Part shown: positions 26,104 through 34,086 of the stretch, one piece after another
Layout of the letters: the number at the start of each line of letters is the position of its first letter
Position numbering within the stretch: position 1 is the first letter of the stretch
DNA from: Bacteroidales bacterium
GTDB lineage: Bacteria > Bacteroidota > Bacteroidia > Bacteroidales > UBA3824
DNA: 49,559 nucleotides
Assembly: GCA_017960885.1 (NCBI GenBank)
Contig: JAGCYI010000178.1
Coordinates: forward strand, 1-49,559
Direction of reading: 5' to 3'
The notes under the pieces: generated by a model
The model's input: the letters and a program-made list of their open reading frames with translations, nothing else
What the model was told of the DNA's origin: nothing
Databases searched by the model: none
Translations under genes and position numbers: made by a program

Positions 26104-26120
26104 TTTGATTTTTGTTGCCC

Positions 26121-26140
26121 GCACTTTGTAAAAAAAGTGC
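26121..26140 (+). promoter_or_regulatory. Small hairpin after gldM
   Basis: GCACTTT and AAAGTGC pair around a six-base loop. No T-run follows, so its function is unclear; it could protect the gldLM transcript end. Confidence 0.4.
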
Positions 26141-26163
26141 TTACGCAAACAATATTTTATATT

Positions 26164-26210
26164 AAAAAGAGTTTTAATAAAACATAGAAGTTCTATTAAA
26201 ACTCTTTTTT
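26164..26210 (+). terminator. Terminator-like hairpin directly before gldN
   Basis: Perfect 16-bp AT-rich arms at 26164-26179 and 26194-26209 (AAAAAGAGTTTTAATA and its complement), 14-nt loop, T-run. It ends only 13 nt before the gldN start codon, leaving no room for a promoter after it, so gldN must depend on read-through or on a start site inside the hairpin. Confidence 0.7.
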
Positions 26211-26222
26211 AATTGTAGCATT

Positions 26223-27071
26223 ATGAAAAAAATTCTGTTTTTAACGGCTGTTGTAGCATTTCTGCAATGCTTTGTGGCTCAAGAGTCTCAGGCACAGGTG
26301 CTATTAGGACTTCCTTACGAAAAAATACACACCACCAACCGTAAGCCGGTGCCGTATCAGTATGTAAGAGAAGCCGATGTAATGTGGTCGAAAATTATAT
26401 GGCGGCAGATAGAGCTGTCGGAGCGTGCCAATCAGCATCTATATTTTCCCACAACTCCAACCGACGGACGTCTTAGCTTAATCGACGTCTTGTTGCAGGG
26501 TATTCACACCCAGGGTCTTACTGCTTACGATGAGAGCGGCGGCGACGAGTTTGCCCAAATACTCACAGAACAGCAGATACACAAAAACTTGGGCGCTGGC
26601 GTATCTATCGAAACCGTGATCGACGAAAACGACAACGTTGTTGAAAAAACGGTGGAGACTCCTTACGTAAGCTCAGAGGTTACACGTTACCGCCTCAAAG
26701 AGCTTTGGTTTTTCGACAAACAGCGTTCTGTGCTCGAAGTCCGTATTATTGGCTTGTGCGCTATCCGTGTTTATCACAAAGAGATCGACGATCCCGAGGA
26801 ACGTCAGACCCGTGTGTTCTGGATCTACTATCCCGAGGCTCGCAAGCTTCTTGCCAACACCGAATGTTTCAATCCTAAGAACGACGGAGCACGACTCAGC
26901 TTTGAAGATATATTTGAAAAACGCTATTTCCAGAGTTTTATAGTTGCAGAATCTAACATGTACGACAACCGTACTATTCAGGAGTATGCAGTAGGTCAAG
27001 AGGCACTTCTCGAGGCTGAAAGCATCAAAGAACAGATTTTCAACTTTGAACAGGACCTCTGGGAATACTAG
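26223..27071 (+). CDS. gldN: T9SS ring protein GldN/PorN
   Basis: A 282-aa periplasmic protein with a signal peptide (ends near SQAQV). GldN features include YVREADVMWSKIIWR, LYFPTTP, VFWIYYPEARKLLAN and FEDIFEKRYFQSFI. It pairs with GldK in the ring under the outer membrane. It is last in the cluster and is followed by a clear terminator. Its start lies right after a strong hairpin, which may lower its expression relative to gldL and gldM. Confidence 0.94.
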   Translation: MKKILFLTAVVAFLQCFVAQESQAQVLLGLPYEKIHTTNRKPVPYQYVREADVMWSKIIWRQIELSERANQHLYFPTTPTDGRLSLIDVLLQGIHTQGLTAYDESGGDEFAQILTEQQIHKNLGAGVSIETVIDENDNVVEKTVETPYVSSEVTRYRLKELWFFDKQRSVLEVRIIGLCAIRVYHKEIDDPEERQTRVFWIYYPEARKLLANTECFNPKNDGARLSFEDIFEKRYFQSFIVAESNMYDNRTIQEYAVGQEALLEAESIKEQIFNFEQDLWEY

Positions 27072-27094
27072 TGTGGTTTGTGATTATTTTTTTT

Positions 27095-27126
27095 GCCGCA
27101 GACATTTGTTTGCGGCTTTTTTTTTT
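27095..27126 (+). terminator. Terminator after gldN
   Basis: GCCGCA and TGCGGC form a hairpin followed by about ten T. Its tail overlaps the stop codon of the convergent receptor gene. Confidence 0.8.
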
Positions 27127-29803
27127 ATGATTTGTTGCGTGGCATGTAGTTGAACTGAATGTGGTACGACACCATGGGGAAAACTCCCGGCAGAGCAAGT
27201 CCGGTGGCTGTATATTCGTTTTCCTTTACCATATTCGACGGTATCATAAAATCGCCCTTGGGAGTCTTTACTTTGTTGTATGACACCATTACAAAGTTTT
27301 TGCGGTTATAGACGTTGTATACCGACAGTGTGATGTTGTGCCTGATATGCTTGCTGAGCGTTTTCTTAAAGTCGTAAACCACGGCGGCGTTGAGCTTGTG
27401 GTATAATCTTAGGCGGGTGTTGTTTCTGCTGCCGTACTGCGGAATTTTATAGTCTTGGTAGTAGTAGAATCCCACAGGAGCGGTGTACGGCGTACCCGAA
27501 CAGCAGTTGAAATCGGCTTTGAATGTGATGCGTTCGTTGAGCGAATATTGCGCCATGATATGCAGGTTGTGGGGTATGTTGTCGTTTGAAATGTATTTTT
27601 CTTTAGATAGGTCGGGTGTGTAGCGCAGGCTGTGAGAGTAGGCGTAAAAGCATTTGAATTTTAAACTGCCCTTGTCTTTTTCTATGGCAATTTCGGCGCC
27701 TTCGGCGGTGGCTTCACCAAGGAAGAAATCTCTTTCGATAGATTCGTTGAGGAGCATGTTGGCGTGCTGACCGTATTCTGTGATGTTTTTAGAGTATTTG
27801 TAGTAGGTGCACAGTGTGTAGGTGAGCTCGCGGGTGGTGTATGTGGCGGTGAATGTAACGCAGTCGGCAGTCTGCGGTTTGAAATACAGCCCGCTAGGAA
27901 TCCAAAGGTCGAGCGTGGTAAATGGGCTGATAGAGTTTGAGAGCATGTGCAGGTATTGCACGTTGTGCTCTGCCGATGCTTTAAGCGAAATCTTGTTGTT
28001 AGGACGGTATACCACTGCTACCCTCGGTTCAAATTTTACAAATGTGTTGAATCGTTTGCCTTCGATGTTAGTGGTGTCCCACGTGAGATTTTTGCTGTTG
28101 TATTCAAAGTATTTGGCTGGTCCGTAGTTGTTCCAGATTGATATTCTTGAACCGTATTTGAGCGCCAGACGGTTGCTGAGCGAACTTTCAGCACCTATAT
28201 ATGCGGCAATGTTGTCGGCGTTGCCTGTTACCATTCCCTGGTTTCCCTTTTCCTGATTGATGTATTGTGTGGCAGGGTCGAATGTGGTGAACGTGTATTC
28301 TGCGCCTATTTTGATGGTGTTGGCGGCGTTAGGACTGTATACGATGTCGGTTTTGATACCCAAGTTGCCTATTCTGGTGCGCCAATAGTTTACTTTGTCT
28401 TCGGATGTGAAAAGTTTGTAGCTGTAGTGTCCAACGTAGAGGTTGTTGTTGAAATATAGCTTTGGCGAAACAATTTTGTATTGTCGGATAGTGGCTGTGT
28501 TGTTTTGCCATGCCACAGCGTAGTTGTTGCTGGTTTGGAGGTTTGAATATCGGTCTTTTCCACGGAAATACGATATGTAGATGCGGTCTTTTGGAGAAGC
28601 TTTGATGTGAATTTTGGCGTGTACGTCGTAGAATTTGTTGTCGCCCTCAAATTCCATCATATTGGCAATCCACCAGAGGTTTGACGTGCGGATGTCGGCG
28701 GTGGCAGTAACAACGTCGCCTGGGATTGGGGTTTCGATACGGTGCGAGTTTGTGAGAGGCGTAAACTCGCTGCTCAGCACATACTTGCCGCTGCTGCCGT
28801 CTTTTGTGTGAATGTCGGTAATCGACGAAAGCCTGCCGCCATATTTGATGGGGAAGTCGGAAGTGTATACGTGGAGAGCGTTTACAGCCTCAGGAGCCAC
28901 CGCAGAGTAGAATCCAAATAGGTGCGACGGGTGGTAAATAGGAGCTTCGTCGATAAGGATAAGGTTTTGGTCTTTGTATCCACCCCGCACGTTGAAGAAA
29001 GCTGAGCCGTCGCTCTGACGTGTAATGCCGTGGTCGGTGGCGAGAATACCCACAAGATCGCCTCCGATGATGAGTCCCGAATATTTGCCAAAGTCAGATG
29101 CTTTGAGCGACGAGCTATTGTGCAGAGCTTCCTTGATATTGTTGGAGTTTTTGTCGGCGGTAACCGAAATGGCTTCTATCTGGGCGTCGAACTGCTCTAA
29201 GTCTTTGTCGATGGTTACGTTTTCTTTTAGGTTGATATTGATGTATTCTCGTTGGTAGCCGAGATACGAGTATGTGATGTTGTATTCACCTTTTTCGAGC
29301 GTAAGGGAGTAGAATCCGTAAGAGTTTGTGAGCGTGCCTTTTGCACCGTTTCCGGTAGTGATAGTGGCTCCGATTAGTATCTCGTGGGTTTTTGAGTCGT
29401 GCACATATCCGCTTATGGTGGCGTTTTTGGCGTTTGGCTTGTATTGGTCGTTGGTGGTAACAACTTTTTTCCTGGGTTTAAGAATAATGTGCTTGTCGGA
29501 AAAGATGTAGGAGAAGTCTAACATGCCCGAAATCTGCGCCATAACCGCGGTGAGCTTTTTGTTTCGGATTTTGATGTCGAGTTTCACCTGGTCGTCGACC
29601 GACTGGCTGCTGTACACAAACAAAAAACCCGTCTGATCGGAAATATCTGACAATATCTCTTTCAGCGGGCTTTTCTTGTGGGATATGCTAATCTTAATAG
29701 TGCTGTCGGCTTGAGCGTATACTGTCCGGGGCATCATTGCGGCTATTAAAACTGCCGCTAATACAAAATGAAATATGTATTTGATGATTTTGCTCCCCGT
29801 CAT
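27125..29803 (-). CDS. TonB-dependent receptor with STN domain (signal transducer)
   Basis: An 892-aa outer-membrane protein with signal peptide (1-30, cleavage after VYA). Domains in order: STN (about 36-110), a carboxypeptidase-regulatory-like beta-sandwich (128-213, ATISGYVHDSKTHEIL... ESLLGYQRE-type ending), plug (about 225-345, NVRGGYKDQNLILIDEAP) and a 22-strand barrel to the C-terminus. The STN domain marks it as the receptor of a FecR-type signalling cascade, and the FecR gene sits 7 nt upstream with the ECF sigma gene before it. The substrate is unknown. No SusD gene is adjacent. The DUF4249 lipoprotein at 14853-15695 belongs to a family that often partners such receptors. Confidence 0.9.
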   Translation of the reverse strand: MTGSKIIKYIFHFVLAAVLIAAMMPRTVYAQADSTIKISISHKKSPLKEILSDISDQTGFLFVYSSQSVDDQVKLDIKIRNKKLTAVMAQISGMLDFSYIFSDKHIILKPRKKVVTTNDQYKPNAKNATISGYVHDSKTHEILIGATITTGNGAKGTLTNSYGFYSLTLEKGEYNITYSYLGYQREYININLKENVTIDKDLEQFDAQIEAISVTADKNSNNIKEALHNSSSLKASDFGKYSGLIIGGDLVGILATDHGITRQSDGSAFFNVRGGYKDQNLILIDEAPIYHPSHLFGFYSAVAPEAVNALHVYTSDFPIKYGGRLSSITDIHTKDGSSGKYVLSSEFTPLTNSHRIETPIPGDVVTATADIRTSNLWWIANMMEFEGDNKFYDVHAKIHIKASPKDRIYISYFRGKDRYSNLQTSNNYAVAWQNNTATIRQYKIVSPKLYFNNNLYVGHYSYKLFTSEDKVNYWRTRIGNLGIKTDIVYSPNAANTIKIGAEYTFTTFDPATQYINQEKGNQGMVTGNADNIAAYIGAESSLSNRLALKYGSRISIWNNYGPAKYFEYNSKNLTWDTTNIEGKRFNTFVKFEPRVAVVYRPNNKISLKASAEHNVQYLHMLSNSISPFTTLDLWIPSGLYFKPQTADCVTFTATYTTRELTYTLCTYYKYSKNITEYGQHANMLLNESIERDFFLGEATAEGAEIAIEKDKGSLKFKCFYAYSHSLRYTPDLSKEKYISNDNIPHNLHIMAQYSLNERITFKADFNCCSGTPYTAPVGFYYYQDYKIPQYGSRNNTRLRLYHKLNAAVVYDFKKTLSKHIRHNITLSVYNVYNRKNFVMVSYNKVKTPKGDFMIPSNMVKENEYTATGLALPGVFPMVSYHIQFNYMPRNKS

Positions 29804-29810
29804 TTGGTTT

Positions 29811-30665
29811 TTAATGTTGTGTCATCTTCTTCACCGAGTATCCGCCGTTAGAGGTTTGGATAATGTCGGTTTCATCGAGAGTCTGGTTGAGAATGTCGAT
29901 GATAGACTCCACGCTCTGATTAGCGAAAGTGCCGGAGATTCTGTTTTTAGCACATTCGGCATTTTCAAAACTGTATTGAAAACCGTATGCTTTGGAAAGC
30001 TGTTCCATAATGTCGCCAAGCTCGGTGTCGTTAAATACAAACTCTTTTAATTTCCACGCGATGTTGTTGTAGTTAGAAACAGTTTTTACGTCGAAACCTT
30101 GAGCGGGTTTGTAGGTGAGTTCTTCGTCTTTGGTTATCTTAACAGATTTTCCGTCTTTGTTAGAAATAACCTCAACTACACCAGAAGTAACAGTAACAGT
30201 GGTGGTTTCTGCATTTTCGCAAACGTTGAACGAGGTGCCGTGAACAATCACTTTTACGTTGCTGGTGTTGATTTCAAAGGTGCGCTCCGGGTTTTTCTCC
30301 ACGTCGAAATATGCTTCGCCGTTGAGGCTGACGCTAAAGCGGCCTTTTTCAGCGGTGTTGCAAGTTACAGAGCTGTTTCGGTTAACGCTAATCTGTGTAG
30401 AATGTTCAACTATGGCTTCCACCGGGGTGTTAAGAGCAGTGTAGGTAGATTGTGCTTTGGCTTTTAAGCTGTTGTTCACAAAAATGCTGATAGTGGCCAC
30501 AATGATAAGTGCGGCTGCTATCTTAACAAGGAGGTCGAGGCGCAAGATTTTGGTTTTGCGTCTTAGCCCTAATTCTCCCGAAAGCTTTTCCCATTCTGCG
30601 TCTGTGTCGATGTCGAGCAGCTTGAGGTCTGATATTTCAGGAATTGTGTAATCTACATTGTCCAT
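29811..30665 (-). CDS. FecR-family anti-sigma factor
   Basis: A 284-aa inner-membrane regulator. A cytoplasmic N-terminal part (1-42) should bind the sigma factor, one membrane helix spans about 46-64 (LVKIAAALIIVATISIFV), then a periplasmic FecR domain (GRFSVSLNGEAYFDVEKN, VIVHGTSFNV) and a C-terminal DUF4974-type domain (FNDTELGDIMEQLSKAYGF, ISGTF, SIIDILNQTL). It would relay receptor occupancy to the sigma factor encoded just upstream. Confidence 0.92.
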   Translation of the reverse strand: MDNVDYTIPEISDLKLLDIDTDAEWEKLSGELGLRRKTKILRLDLLVKIAAALIIVATISIFVNNSLKAKAQSTYTALNTPVEAIVEHSTQISVNRNSSVTCNTAEKGRFSVSLNGEAYFDVEKNPERTFEINTSNVKVIVHGTSFNVCENAETTTVTVTSGVVEVISNKDGKSVKITKDEELTYKPAQGFDVKTVSNYNNIAWKLKEFVFNDTELGDIMEQLSKAYGFQYSFENAECAKNRISGTFANQSVESIIDILNQTLDETDIIQTSNGGYSVKKMTQH

Positions 30666-30754
30666 TTTAAGTCCTTTTAATATAATGTTAGTTTGTTTTA
30701 TGTATTAATTCTCGTATTGTAACACACGAGATCAAGGTTACCCTATGTATTTTT

Positions 30755-31264
30755 TTATGTTTTTTTCTCTTTCCCGAATATTTTTTTTCGGAGTATTTTC
30801 AACGCCGACGTAATATGCGCCTCCACGGTTTTGATGCTTATGCCCAGTTTTTCAGATATTTTCGGATTAGTAAGCTTTTGGTAGCGGCTAAGTATGAATA
30901 CCTCGCGGCTTTTTTCGGGCATGTGCTTAATGGTGTCTACAATGGCGGCTTCGAGTTCGCTTGCTACTATGTCGTTGTCGGCCTGTGCGTTTTCGCTTTC
31001 AAATAGCGGCAGAGTTTCGTCGGTTGTAAATTTCTTTTGGTCTCTGATGTAGTTGATTGATAGGTTGCGTGCTATGCGGTACAGCAGTGCTTTAAGGTTG
31101 CTGTCGTCGGGTAGTGATTCTCGTTTTTCCCACACCTTGATAAAACAGCGGTGGGCAAGGTCTTTGGCGGTGTCGGTGTCCTGCACTATCTTGCGGCTAT
31201 ATATGGTGATGGATACAAACTGTTCCTTAAATAGTTTCTCAAAATCACGTTCTGTCAGTTGCAT
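30755..31264 (-). CDS. ECF sigma-70 factor (FecI-like)
   Basis: A 169-aa sigma factor. Region 2 includes DTAKDLAHRCFIKVWEKR and ALLYRIARNLSINYIRD; region 4 is MPEKSREVFILSRYQKL and ISIKTVEAHITSALKIL. It leads the sigma-FecR-receptor operon on the minus strand, with an 89-nt gap to fecR. The promoter is canonical, so at least basal expression does not need the ECF factor itself. Confidence 0.93.
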   Translation of the reverse strand: MQLTERDFEKLFKEQFVSITIYSRKIVQDTDTAKDLAHRCFIKVWEKRESLPDDSNLKALLYRIARNLSINYIRDQKKFTTDETLPLFESENAQADNDIVASELEAAIVDTIKHMPEKSREVFILSRYQKLTNPKISEKLGISIKTVEAHITSALKILRKKIFGKEKKT

Positions 31265-31286
31265 TGTTTCATTTCATTTTCAAAGT

Positions 31287-31319
31287 GTAAAGTAAGGTGT
31301 TTTGAAGCACATTTGCAAA
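31287..31319 (-). promoter_or_regulatory. Promoter of the ECF sigma-FecR-receptor operon
   Basis: Minus strand TTTG (31319-31316), a 20-nt spacer, and TTACTTTAC (31295-31287), 22 nt before the start at 31264. Confidence 0.65.
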
Positions 31320-31330
31320 TTTTTTTTAAT

Positions 31331-31339
31331 TATTTTTGC
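31331..31339 (+). promoter_or_regulatory. -7 box of the barrel-sigma-anti-sigma operon
   Basis: TATTTTTGC matches TAnnTTTGC. It overlaps the upstream ATG at 31336, which is one reason to prefer the later start at 31405. The -33 element is not clear. Confidence 0.55.
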
Positions 31340-31404
31340 GGCGGGTTGTAACTTTTGCCCTGGTTGTTCGTCTTATGCGCAAACAACATAATAAAATTAC
31401 TGCT

Positions 31405-32514
31405 ATGAAAAATATTGTTTCGATTATTATCGCCGCCATTTTAATTAATATTTGTGCTACGTTGAACGCTTCGGCACAAGAAACCGTTGGCGGAATCCTT
31501 ATGGACGCTAAGATTCAGCTTATGAACCGCAAGGCAGACCTTTTGCAGGGTCGTGACGATTTTTCGCACCGTATCGACGCTATCAGGGACTCTTCAAATA
31601 CCAACTCGCTCAAAGACGAACGCATTGCCGCCCTTCGTGCTGGTATCAACGACATTGACTCTTCGATCAGAAAGATTGACATCGCCATAGAAGCTATCCA
31701 GTCCTCTGGTATGGTCAACTCTTATTCAAACCGTGTGGAAATACACCGAAACGGCAACTCTGTGAAAATCTACAAGCGTGTGGCCGACAATGTGGTGATT
31801 GTGGAGGTTAACGGCGAAAGGATTATCAATGCTGACGGGTTCGACCCCGTGCACATTCTTGACGCCAACGTCTATACTAAAAACAAAAAGGTGTTTGAGG
31901 GTCACCTCTCCGGAGTCTTCCTGGGTGTCAACGGACTGCTCAACAAAGACGGCAAGTACGAAGCTCCCGACGACGCTAAGTATTTCTCCCTCAACGAAAG
32001 CCGTTCCCTCGATTTCTCTATTTACTTCAACGATTTGGTAGTGCCATTTAACCATAATTGCGGCTTGGTGATGGGCGTGGCTATGCAGTTTAACCACTAT
32101 GCTTTCCAAGACAATTTTAACCTCGAGGTGGTAGACAATATGGTAACCGCCGACTACAACAATACCATTGTGCCAAGCTTTAAGCGCTTTAATTACAGAT
32201 TGATGCACTTAAACGTTCCGCTGGTGTTTGAGTTTTCAACCATTGGTGTCAACAAGTTCTTTTTTAATGTTGGCGTTATGGGAGGCATTCGTATCGGAAG
32301 CCGCACAAAGCAGGTATACAATGTGGATGGCGACCGTCAGAAAAATTGTACGCGCAAATCGTTTGAAACCAACTTGTTGAAGTATTCGGTTATCGGTGGC
32401 GTAGGTTACCGCAGGTTCCAGGTGTTTGGCGAATATTCGCCGGTGCCGTTGTTCAAAGAGGGTCACGGTCCTGAGCTCTATCCGTTTTCAGTAGGTGTTA
32501 AGTTTGTATTCTAA
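31405..32514 (+). CDS. Outer-membrane beta-barrel protein
   Basis: A 369-aa protein with signal peptide (MKNIVSIIIAAILINICA... cleavage near NASAQE). Residues 30-105 (new numbering) form a charged helical stretch, likely a coiled coil, followed by a short beta-rich part (VEIHRNGNSVKIYKRVADN) and a C-terminal barrel with strands such as YRLMHLNVPLVFEF and KYSVIGGVGYRRFQVFGEYSP, ending in F (SVGVKFVF) as barrels do. The frame opens at 31336, but the promoter box overlaps that site and the signal peptide begins at 31405. It is cotranscribed with the sigma and anti-sigma genes downstream; it may be the output or the sensor of that module. Confidence 0.75.
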   Translation: MKNIVSIIIAAILINICATLNASAQETVGGILMDAKIQLMNRKADLLQGRDDFSHRIDAIRDSSNTNSLKDERIAALRAGINDIDSSIRKIDIAIEAIQSSGMVNSYSNRVEIHRNGNSVKIYKRVADNVVIVEVNGERIINADGFDPVHILDANVYTKNKKVFEGHLSGVFLGVNGLLNKDGKYEAPDDAKYFSLNESRSLDFSIYFNDLVVPFNHNCGLVMGVAMQFNHYAFQDNFNLEVVDNMVTADYNNTIVPSFKRFNYRLMHLNVPLVFEFSTIGVNKFFFNVGVMGGIRIGSRTKQVYNVDGDRQKNCTRKSFETNLLKYSVIGGVGYRRFQVFGEYSPVPLFKEGHGPELYPFSVGVKFVF

Positions 32515-32526
32515 ATAACTGCAACA

Positions 32527-33036
32527 GTGAATATTACAGAATATAATAATTGCGTTGACAAATACTCTGATTTTGTGTACCGGTTTCTTTTGAAATCGGT
32601 GCGCAATAGTCAGGCGGCTCAGGACTTGGTGCAAGACAGCTTTGAGAAACTATGGATTGCCCACAAGAACCTCGACGCTGCCAAGGCCAAATCGTATCTG
32701 TTTTCGTGCGCCCACAACGCAATGATCGACTATGTCCGCCAAGACCATCGGACATCCGATCTGGAACAGTCTGTAAATATTCCGCAAAACGCCTTTAACC
32801 AATATACCGACGTTCAAGATATACTTCAACAGGCGTTGCAGACTATGAAACCCGAACAACGGAGCGTGATTCTCTTGCGCGACCTTCAAGGTTATCAGTA
32901 TCAAGAGATTGCCGAAGTTACAGGATTGTCGCTCGCTCAGGTTAAGGTTTATATCTTTAGGGGAAGGGTTTTCTTGAAACAGTATTTAGAAAAAACTGGT
33001 ATTCGTTCGCATTCAGATTTGGAGGAATTGGTATGA
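32527..33036 (+). CDS. ECF sigma-70 factor
   Basis: A 169-aa sigma factor starting at GTG (12 nt after the barrel gene). Region 2: QAAQDLVQDSFEKLWIAH and SYLFSCAHNAMIDYVRQD; region 4: MKPEQRSVILLRDLQGYQYQEIAEVTGLSL. Its gene overlaps the next one by four bases (ATGA), indicating coupled translation with a likely anti-sigma factor. It is distinct from the FecI-like factor on the other strand. Confidence 0.92.
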   Translation: MNITEYNNCVDKYSDFVYRFLLKSVRNSQAAQDLVQDSFEKLWIAHKNLDAAKAKSYLFSCAHNAMIDYVRQDHRTSDLEQSVNIPQNAFNQYTDVQDILQQALQTMKPEQRSVILLRDLQGYQYQEIAEVTGLSLAQVKVYIFRGRVFLKQYLEKTGIRSHSDLEELV

Positions 33037-34079
33037 AGATAACTAGTGATAATATTGAGGCACTGATAGTTGACTATTTCGACGGAGCGCTCAACGAGCA
33101 GCAGTCGAGAGAGCTTGAACGCGCCGTAGCCCAAAACTCCGAGTTTAGCCAAATGTTCAACGAATACCGTTCCGCATTGGAGTGCACAGTAGGGGAGGGG
33201 CTCTCCGACACCATCGACCCAGAGTTTGCTGAGGAGCTTAAGCAGACTTCGGATTTCAACGAGATGGACACCCCGTATTTCGACCGTCTTGCGGTGCTTG
33301 TTACCGAGGGCATTGCCACCAAAGCCGAGCAAGAGGTGTATAACCAAATGATTTTACACGACGACAGCAGGCTGCACTCTGCCGTTTTGTATTCTTATTG
33401 CAAAATAAAACCGAACAAAGATTTACTATGTCCATATAAAAACAACCTTAAGCACAGCCAAATCCGTCCGCTGATGTACGCTTTTGCTGCCGCAGCCGCG
33501 GTTTTGGCTTTTTTCTTAATGTTTAGGGTGATGTATTCTCCCGAATACAGTATCTGCGCGGCTCAGCAGTCGGGTGCAATTGCCTTGAATTTTTCTGGAC
33601 GTAACGCGCAAGTGGCCGACAACTCTGTGGTAGCGCATGTTGAAACTGCCTCGCCGCAGCAGGTTGCTTATTCAAAACTGCCCAAAGCTGAGCATTCGCA
33701 GCCTGATGCTGTAGCGCTCTCTGATCCTGAACCCGAACCTGCGATACCGCCGTCGTTGCAACAAGACGACTCATTAAATGCCGACATCCGACTTGCCTCG
33801 GTTTCGCAACAGAAGATTAGCTATCCCGAAGAGGATTTGCAGCCTGTGACTATCGACTGGGAATCTATCAAAGAGTCAGACGACAACGGACTGGCGATAA
33901 GCATCGATTTTATTGGCGAGCAGGGTATCGCCGATTTCAAAGAGGACAAAGCCCGTATCCACCGTCGTTTAACCGAGCGCCATAGTCCCAAAATATGCGT
34001 TTCGTATGGCGAGGACGGCAAAAAAGAGGGAGTTTCGCTTCTGATAGGCAACAGGGAGCTCAAAGTGTGGTCGAGATAA
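33033..34079 (+). CDS. Probable membrane anti-sigma factor
   Basis: A 348-aa protein overlapping the sigma gene by 4 nt. The N-terminal 1-50 (ALIVDYFDGALNEQQSREL) resembles the cytoplasmic helical start of Bacteroidota anti-sigma factors, without the zinc ligands of the ZAS type. One membrane helix is at 147-167 (LMYAFAAAAAVLAFFLMFRVM). The periplasmic part is Ser/Pro/Glu-rich and low in complexity, ending in a short SLLIGNRELKVWSR segment. There is no FecR domain, so it differs from the neighbouring system. Function is inferred from gene order and topology. Confidence 0.65.
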   Translation: MKITSDNIEALIVDYFDGALNEQQSRELERAVAQNSEFSQMFNEYRSALECTVGEGLSDTIDPEFAEELKQTSDFNEMDTPYFDRLAVLVTEGIATKAEQEVYNQMILHDDSRLHSAVLYSYCKIKPNKDLLCPYKNNLKHSQIRPLMYAFAAAAAVLAFFLMFRVMYSPEYSICAAQQSGAIALNFSGRNAQVADNSVVAHVETASPQQVAYSKLPKAEHSQPDAVALSDPEPEPAIPPSLQQDDSLNADIRLASVSQQKISYPEEDLQPVTIDWESIKESDDNGLAISIDFIGEQGIADFKEDKARIHRRLTERHSPKICVSYGEDGKKEGVSLLIGNRELKVWSR

Positions 34080-34086
34080 TGAGCGG

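Noticed and set aside
31336..31404. Upstream start for the barrel protein
   Set aside because: The ATG overlaps the -7 box and the added residues precede a complete signal peptide.
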